A stretch of 64,000 bases of DNA from Ephydatia muelleri (taxonomy: Eukaryota; Porifera; Demospongiae; Spongillida; Spongillidae): positions 9,513,898 through 9,577,897 of the forward strand of contig JABACO010000005.1 in assembly GCA_013339895.1 (NCBI GenBank), written 5' to 3'. This document shows, one piece after another, positions 58,493 through 64,000 of the stretch. The notes under the pieces are model-generated. The model ran no database searches and was not told the DNA's origin. It was given only the letters and a program-made list of their open reading frames with translations. A program made the translations under genes and the position numbers. The number at the start of each line of letters is the position of its first letter. Within the stretch, counting starts at the first letter, position 1.

Positions 58493-59337
58493 CCAAAGTA
58501 ATAAGTTGCATACATCTTACGTGGATATGCTGAATGGACTGCTCTTTGAGAAGCGAGCCCAGGACACCAAGAGCCCCAAACTGTTCAACCGTCATACAAC
58601 AAGCAAATTTGCTAGGAAGTCTGCTTTGAAACAGAAGTAAATAAAATAATAGAGTAAAATTTATAGTATTTCAATTGCTAAAATCAGATAAATCGGATTG
58701 AGGAAATTTGGGTTCATCTAGGTGTCAATTTAGAACACAATGAAAAATGTGAAACAATACCCAATACAGGCTAGAATTTAAAATTTGCTCTGCTGAATGT
58801 GACAGTTAGTTTAAGTAATAATGATGCATCAAAGCCATAGCTAAAGCATAATATACATGTACATGTGTATGAAACATCTGACGCAGACTTTCTGTACTGC
58901 ATACTAACAGGGCAACTAATGTAACATCACAATTATGCACATTGTGCTGCCACTATTTTAGTATGTTATGGATTTACTAATTTATTCACCAGATGACATT
59001 AAAGATTAAACTTTAAAGTCACTGCATTATGTGTGCTGTGGCTATATGATGCATTTCTTTCTCAATTCTACAGCAACCTTTGTCTCTCCAACTGCAGGTG
59101 ATTGAAGAGCTTCCATCACTGTTTGCCAGGTATAAGGGCTTGTCTGTAAAGTCTTCTACTTTCCAGCATCAATTCAAATGCATGCATATTGCTGTTTGGT
59201 ACCCTTGCCACTTGAGACTGTATGTCATCCAGAACATACCTGGGCAACTCCAGCTGAATTCCAATAAGCCTTACTTTGGAGGCCACCAATTGTCATCTTA
59301 TAATTTCCATAGCTGGTGCACGTGTACATTATGTTCA

Positions 59338-62300
59338 ATAAATAACACATTTCTGTCAAGTCCTTTATACTCTTGGATAACACTGTATGAATTAAAATGT
59401 TGCTAGCATGCTGTTTAATGTGGACAGGAACAGTATCAATAGTACAAATTTTAAAATCTTTAGCTTTTAAATTAGTCTGAGTGTTCAGTATGAACAAAAT
59501 GCTGGTACAATTTGTTAGTTTAGGTTCAAACTATTGTTCCTACCAAGACTGCATTATCTCCATCCATGAATTTTCTATTAGAAATACGTTCTTTGTCCAT
59601 ATATTGTTCATTGACAATTAACACTCCTATACACAAATTTGGTGCACTTGAATTAAATATTGCCACAAGTTGCATATCTAAAAAAATATCTAAAAATTGC
59701 ATTGAAACATCAGATGATTGTGGGATGCAAATACTGTCTCTTTGAATGAGTTTTTGACCCTCCACAGTTGAAATATTGTTTCTGTATCTTACACGGCTGT
59801 TTTGAATGGTTCACCTAGCGGTTAAATTGATACATATGGCACTACATTAACAATTACGTAGCAACGACCGTCTGCACAGCGAAGTGCCAAGCAGTATTTC
59901 ATTCTGCATGCCTTGCTAGTTGGTTATATTTACAAAAAAAAACTTCCCTTTTATTGCAGTGAGGATTAAAGTCAGAACAAAAACAAATATTACTTTGGAA
60001 TAAAAATATGAGTGTAACTGCTTGTGTGTATGTGCCCACGAGTCTAGAGATCAACATGTACGCCAGATGCAGTGTCATTTTTGGCAAGATGAAGTGTGTC
60101 CATAAATCTATGAAAATGTTGAAATGCCATCTCCACCACCTTAATTGTGTCCTTGTTGACCATAACAGTGCCTGTGTGTGGGAGAGGGAGGGGAAGAGAA
60201 AACGATGACACATGTATGTCTCATTATGTATTATGCCAACAACTCATGTTCCACCACATGCACTGTACTGTACACAATGGCACAGGTATGTAGCCATCAT
60301 ACACGTAACATGTATGAACAAAGTCTTCAGGAATTAGTATTCTCATTGACAAAGTGTAGTGAGGATAATGGCAGTAAATAAGGAAACACATTCAAATAGC
60401 TAGGGTAATATGAGATTAGATCCAATTGCATTAGGTTAACTGCATATGTAAAGGTGTAGCCGCTATCTATGTACAATACATACAGGTACACTGTACATGT
60501 GCGGCCATACCACTGGCATCCAAAGAATGATGGTATCCTTCCAGAACCTACACGTACACGTAGCATTGAAAAATAAAGAATACTTAATGGAGATAGTACA
60601 TGTAAATGCAATAATACTGACATGTCTAATGTCCTGTGCATACTAACGTATATATATTATATATATATGACATAATGTACCATGAAGAGAGTGCTAATGA
60701 CTCATTAAAAAAATGCATGCACTAAACTAAGATTGATGAAAGAGCATGTGGATGGAAGACAAGTTGTAATCTTGTTTTACAGCAAGTTTGAGGAATACAG
60801 TTTGTAAGCCACACAGATTAGACCAACTCTGTATGCTGGACACTCATTGTGTTCAGAATTGGTCTAGGCCAAGCACATAGGTATGTACAGCTGTTACTAA
60901 ACAATTCAATTTTAATTTGGAAATATAATTGTTTAAATGCTTGCACGTATCCATGAACATCTTTATCCTATACCTGTACACAAATATACAATTTCTCTGC
61001 ACCGTAGGCTATGTTCAGTCTCATGATGGGTTCTTCAATCAATTACATTACTACAGTGTAAGCATATATTTTGCAAGATGTGCCTTTATGCTGGTGCTCA
61101 ACAAGAATGCAGTAATGTTCATATGTACATGCATTGATCACCTTATTTAGCTGTTCTGTCAATTTTCTGTTTTCCAATTCAACCTGGAGAAAAGCATGCA
61201 TATAAATTGTATTCAACATGTGCACACATGCATATAGTGTGAAGTACATCAACTTGAACATTTTGCATACTTGTGTTAATGTCTTACTATACGTAAGTTC
61301 CATATAGGATTGATCCCATAAAATACATGTAAATCAGCGCAACACACTTGGTAAAAAAAACTTCGGTCTACCAATCAGATACAAAAATACAGATACATGT
61401 ACAAGTGTACAATACACAGAGCTATTTCTCTAACACGAAGTGTACAAATGTGAATGTCCATACCAAAGGAATGTCACTCTACATTGTAAACTACTCGTAT
61501 CACTATGTGTGCAACTATTTGACCTCAAGGATAATAATGCAGTCAATACCGTACATTTGTACATACAGCAAAACATGATACATGTATGTGCCAACAGATG
61601 GCATGCATGATTAAAAAACATAAAATACATGTACACTGTACATGTATGACATTTAGTGTAAGAGTTTACCTGCAGAAGTCGAGATTCTGCTATGGATCTG
61701 GCAACAGACTCTTCATGCAGTTTCCGTTTGCAAGTCAGCAGCTCAACCTTCAATGGCACATTTATAATAAACAGCATGTGTGATCATGTGCATTTACATT
61801 TACATACACTTGAGCAGGTAAAGAGCACAACCAGTGATTGCGATTGCACCATTTTTAGCATGTGGAACAATGACACAGTGGTATCAAACGCTACACACAA
61901 TTACATACAATTGCAAGCTGAAATTTTGAAAACTACGTTATATGATGTATAGCGTTGAAAATACACAAATTGATGGAAGTCTCATTACATGCAGAACTAA
62001 ACGTAATAAAGGCAAGTTCACTGCTTTATACATAGGGGAGACATGTGCATGCACATAGGCATTTCCCATGACATAAATACATCATGTATGATTATATATT
62101 ACACTACGTGTAACTCATCTAATCACAGAAGTTACATTTAACAACTCAAAAGCAATAACATGCACCTGGAAGAACATACATTTATACTATAAACATACAC
62201 TTCACATGTTATACAAGCGTACCTTTAAGTGTTTCATTGTGGATAGTATCTTATCATTACTCGCTTTGTCTGTAAGATAGAGTTGAAAATTATTCTGCAG

Positions 62301-63089
62301 CCAATAATTTACTGTGTACTGCTATAACAAATACACAGAAGACATGGGCAGATGTATTAAACACCACCTCCAGTTTGTACCAAAGTGCTGGATTTGCAAC
62401 AACATGTATGCTATACATTTGAGGAACGGCACGTGTATGCAAATGCATACACACAGATGCATGATAATTGTACAGTGTAAAAGCAATGAAGCAGGATACA
62501 AACTGGTACCTCAACTTATAGACTGCATGCCAATATAACATGTCAATACAATGGAACTTAGTTACCTAGTACTTGCAAATTGTAATGCTTTTAGCAGTGC
62601 TTTGTTTAGCCCTACTGAAATCAAGTACATACAGAACGCTCATTTCGCCAATATCCAAAATGGGGTAAGGTATATGTCCACAATGAATGGAATAAACTTG
62701 GTATATATAGAGTGCCTCATCGTTTCTAGGTTAGTATTATAACAATGCTCATTGTGATGCTTGCAGCTGGCAGACTGTATTTGCAAACTTCAAAATTGTT
62801 GAAAGCCAGACAATAATTCCAATTCCATATCTGCACATACAAATGAACCTTTTCATGTCCATCCACCTTCCATCCCTCATTCCGCAATAAATGACACACA
62901 TAGAATAGGTCACACATTTTGTACACTTGTTTAAAATGGACTGTTAAAAATACTTCACACAACTGTAAAGAAACATCAAACACACCCACCAATTCCACCG
63001 AGAGGAGTAGAATGTGTTTTAGGTTTGGACAAAACCTTCTGACTTTTGTTCAGACTGCTCAGAGACAACGTTCTTTGAGCAGAGTAGAG
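59338..63089 (-). CDS. Exons of an unrecognised coiled-coil gene
   Basis: Six candidate minus-strand exons. Four chain in phase: 62990-63089 (SAQRTLSLSSLNKSQKVLSK), 62223-62269 (DKASNDKILSTMKHLK), 61670-61747 (VELLTCKRKLHEESVARSIA) and 61142-61183 (VELENRKLTEQLNK). Each has AG and GT borders. The third and fourth have the heptad character of a coiled coil. Two further exons, 60062-60171 (VMVNKDTIKVVEMAFQHFHR) and 59338-59410 (ILIHTVLSKSIKDLTEM), join each other in phase 0 but not directly to the fourth, so at least one exon is missing between them. The tiny exons with kilobase spacing are unusual for this window. I cannot name the protein; a cytoskeletal or centrosomal coiled-coil protein is one possibility. 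Confidence 0.5.
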
Positions 63090-63744
63090 CTGTGGATGTC
63101 AATGGGCACAAAATGCACACACAGTGATAAGAACACTTCCATGCCACCACAAAAACATACACCGTTCACAAGTCACAATTGCGATACATCACAAATCACC
63201 AGACTGGCCACAGGAATGTTACAAATCAACATGGAGTTACCGTACAAACCTCTACGAACAAATTTTACATTTAAAAAAAGTTGCAATGGTCGACACCCGT
63301 GTTGGGACAAATCGATGTTAGAATGCTGAATTACATTCACATTGGTGAATTGACAATCCATGGCACATTACATACATGACACCGTGCCTTGGACACACAC
63401 TGCCTATCATCTGCAGCAATAAGAACATCAAATGGGGCACTTCACATGTATATGAGCATACTAACAGTACACTGGCACTAGTACACAGATTGCATTACAA
63501 TGGAGACCCACTTGCACATGTGCGTTTACAGCATATATTGTACTATGCAAACATCATAGACTTGCCTTCGAGACTCCACATTTTCTCACTGAAATTCTCC
63601 TGCAAGTATGACCACATTATGTACAGTGTATACAGACAAAAGTGTGTATATACATGTAATGTTAAAATAAAAGTTTATTGAGACTTGCTATAGTAACATT
63701 CCATTTGTTGAATCTTATTGTGCCAAATCTTGTGCATCATAATT

Positions 63745-64000
63745 TTATTTTGAACTGTAAGTGCATCTTTTAACCACAATAATGGTAATTGAATCTCTTG
63801 CACTCATAGCCCATGCTGGTGCTGTAGCACAGTGTGCATAATTTAAAGGTGTTTCATAGAGTTGTTCTAAAATAACGTATAGAATAAAGTATCAAGTTAG
63901 TGTCTGGGTTGGGTTGTACGTTCATAATTGCTTGAACTTACTTTCAAATAGACTACTCAGAATAACTCTGTACAATTTCCTCCAGGCTGGTGAAGTTTTA
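63745..64000 (-). CDS. Last two exons of a minus-strand gene at the right edge
   Basis: Exon 63942-64000 (continuing beyond the window) reads KTSPAWRKLYRVILSSLFE and ends at a GTAAGT donor. Exon 63745-63866 starts after TTTTAG, restores the frame with one base from the previous exon and encodes QLYETPLNYAHCATAPAWAM followed by a hydrophobic IIVV stretch and a TAA stop. An AATAAA on the minus strand at about 63675-63681 is a suitable poly(A) signal 65 bases after the stop. The family is not recognised. Confidence 0.6.

Overview
The window is nuclear DNA of an early-branching animal, most likely a sponge. The evidence is AT-rich intergenic DNA, spliceosomal genes with many short GT-AG introns, animal gene families (a TXNDC16/ERp90-like ER protein, CEBPZ, TRRAP, a cytochrome b5 protein of the CYB5R4 type, cathepsin L) and a very diverse set of DNA transposons. 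No bacterial operon, CRISPR array, rRNA or tRNA gene was recognised. All gene models below were spliced by eye.

Layout. 1-1.8 kb: the end of an unknown gene and the 5' two thirds of a cathepsin L-like gene (minus). 2.0-13.9 kb: a 12-exon ER thioredoxin-fold protein ending in HDEL; its ninth intron carries a complete Ty3/gypsy element with identical LTRs. 14.8-26.3 kb: a foldback element, a decayed P-element/THAP9-like transposase and, inside that region, a 7.7 kb Ginger-type DNA transposon with 0.48 kb inverted repeats, a retroviral-type integrase and an OTU protease. The Ginger element is itself split by a 3.2 kb insertion. 26.6-40.5 kb: a relic of a CACTA-like element with a 22-bp minisatellite, a PDZ exon, exons of a CEBPZ/Noc1-like gene (minus), a complete 7.1 kb CACTA/EnSpm element and a broken TRRAP fragment (minus). 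The CACTA element carries two divergent genes, a SAM-domain protein and a Tnp2-like transposase. 40.5-43.8 kb: no gene seen.

43.9-52.0 kb holds the most unusual locus: a plus-strand gene joining ten Nab2-type CCCH zinc fingers, a DEAH-box RNA helicase with its C-terminal accessory domains, a RING-IBR module, a PARP-type ADP-ribosyltransferase domain and two WWE domains. It combines plant DEAH11/12-like helicase-RBR proteins with animal ZAP/PARP12-like antiviral proteins. Three single-base gaps break the frame as given, so it is either a young pseudogene or a gene with assembly indels.

52-64 kb: a compact cytochrome b5 protein (minus), several small inverted-repeat elements, scattered exons of an unrecognised coiled-coil gene (minus) and the last two exons of another minus-strand gene at the right edge.

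How the genes relate: the cellular genes are unrelated housekeeping or defence genes. The transposon genes act in cis within each element: integrase, OTU and TIRs in Ginger; SAM protein, Tnp2-like transposase and subterminal repeats in the CACTA element; gag-pol and LTRs in the retroelement. The nesting order can be read from target-site duplications: GGTA for Ginger, GAG for CACTA, ATCCT for gypsy and a 9-bp imperfect duplication inside Ginger.
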